Source: Lentisphaeria bacterium UBA4640
GTDB lineage: Bacteria; Verrucomicrobiota; Lentisphaeria; Victivallales; UBA1829
Length of the DNA stretch: 5,331 bases
Assembly (NCBI GenBank): GCA_002405835.1
Contig: DHMO01000058.1
Span: 1 to 5,331, forward strand
Reading direction: 5' to 3'
The notes under the pieces were generated by a model. It saw only the letters and a program-made list of their open reading frames with translations, was not told the DNA's origin and made no database searches. Below are positions 5,252 to 5,331 of the stretch, one piece after another (within the stretch, counting starts at the first letter, position 1; every line of letters starts with the position of its first letter). The translations under genes were made by a program, and so were the position numbers.

Positions 5252-5331
5252 TCAGAGTTTCGCGTGTGCTTTTGGCGGAGCCTCACAAACCGGCCGACCA
5301 TAAAGCTTCGGAGGAGCAGGTCGGTTTGTGA
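5214..5331. mobile_element. Possible terminus of an insertion sequence
   Basis: From TA at 5214-5215 the sequence runs TAGTGTCCGAAGTTTTGCGC, a style common at insertion-sequence ends; a TA at the very edge would suit an IS630/Tc1-type target duplication. The change coincides with the place where the minus-strand fragment stops making sense as a protein. No transposase is visible and the other end is not in the window, so this is a suggestion only. An ordinary intergenic region is the main alternative. Confidence 0.25.
5283..5331. repeat. Long nested hairpin at the window end
   Basis: The outer stem pairs TCACAAA (5283-5289) with TTTGTGA (5325-5331). After a four-base bulge (5290-5293), CCGACC (5294-5299) pairs with GGTCGG (5319-5324). 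The loop folds again, GCTTC (5305-5309) with GGAGC (5313-5317), including one G-T pair, around a three-base GGA loop. In total about 18 paired positions occur in 49 bases. No T tract is visible, but the window ends here. It could be a terminator, a structured RNA or a mobile-element hairpin. Confidence 0.6.

Overview
The window reads as a chromosomal segment of a Lentisphaerota (Victivallales-like, probably gut) bacterium. The main clue is the pseudopilin: an FTLVELLVVIAI N-terminus, a short basic leader and a C-terminal H-X9-DG motif next to a LacI-type regulator and a large secreted glycosidase. That combination is recurrent in Lentisphaerota and, to a lesser degree, Planctomycetota. This taxonomic call is recognition of family style, not a database match.

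Layout, left to right. Positions 1-136 are AT-rich, with no supportable gene beyond a possible few last codons of an upstream one. Positions 137-187 form a perfect 15-bp inverted repeat with A/T tails, a textbook bidirectional intrinsic terminator that insulates what follows. Positions 195-271 hold a phased TTTAAAA tract and a full-consensus extended -10 sigma-70 promoter. From it three plus-strand genes appear to be read as one operon: a LacI-family regulator (301-1326), a type II secretion/type IV pilus-like pseudopilin (1323-2048, ATGA overlap with the regulator) and a 986-residue secreted clan GH-A glycoside hydrolase (2069-5029, 20 bases after the pseudopilin). A strong GC-rich hairpin follows at 5040-5065.

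Downstream (5030-5331) is not empty. The minus strand carries a coding-like C-terminal fragment whose stop codon directly abuts the glycosidase stop codon. It loses its reading frame upstream of about 5251, and near 5214 it meets sequence that resembles the terminus of a mobile element. The last 49 bases fold into a long nested hairpin.

Inferred working model: the regulator senses a sugar or oligosaccharide and controls its own operon. The glycosidase is exported through a Sec signal peptide and acts on a polysaccharide, using N-terminal beta-sandwich domains and a C-terminal CBM9-like module. The pseudopilin forms or decorates a surface or periplasmic pseudopilus dedicated to that enzyme or substrate. 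The regulator-pseudopilin-hydrolase cassette is the most interesting aspect of the window; the role of the pseudopilin in it is not established.
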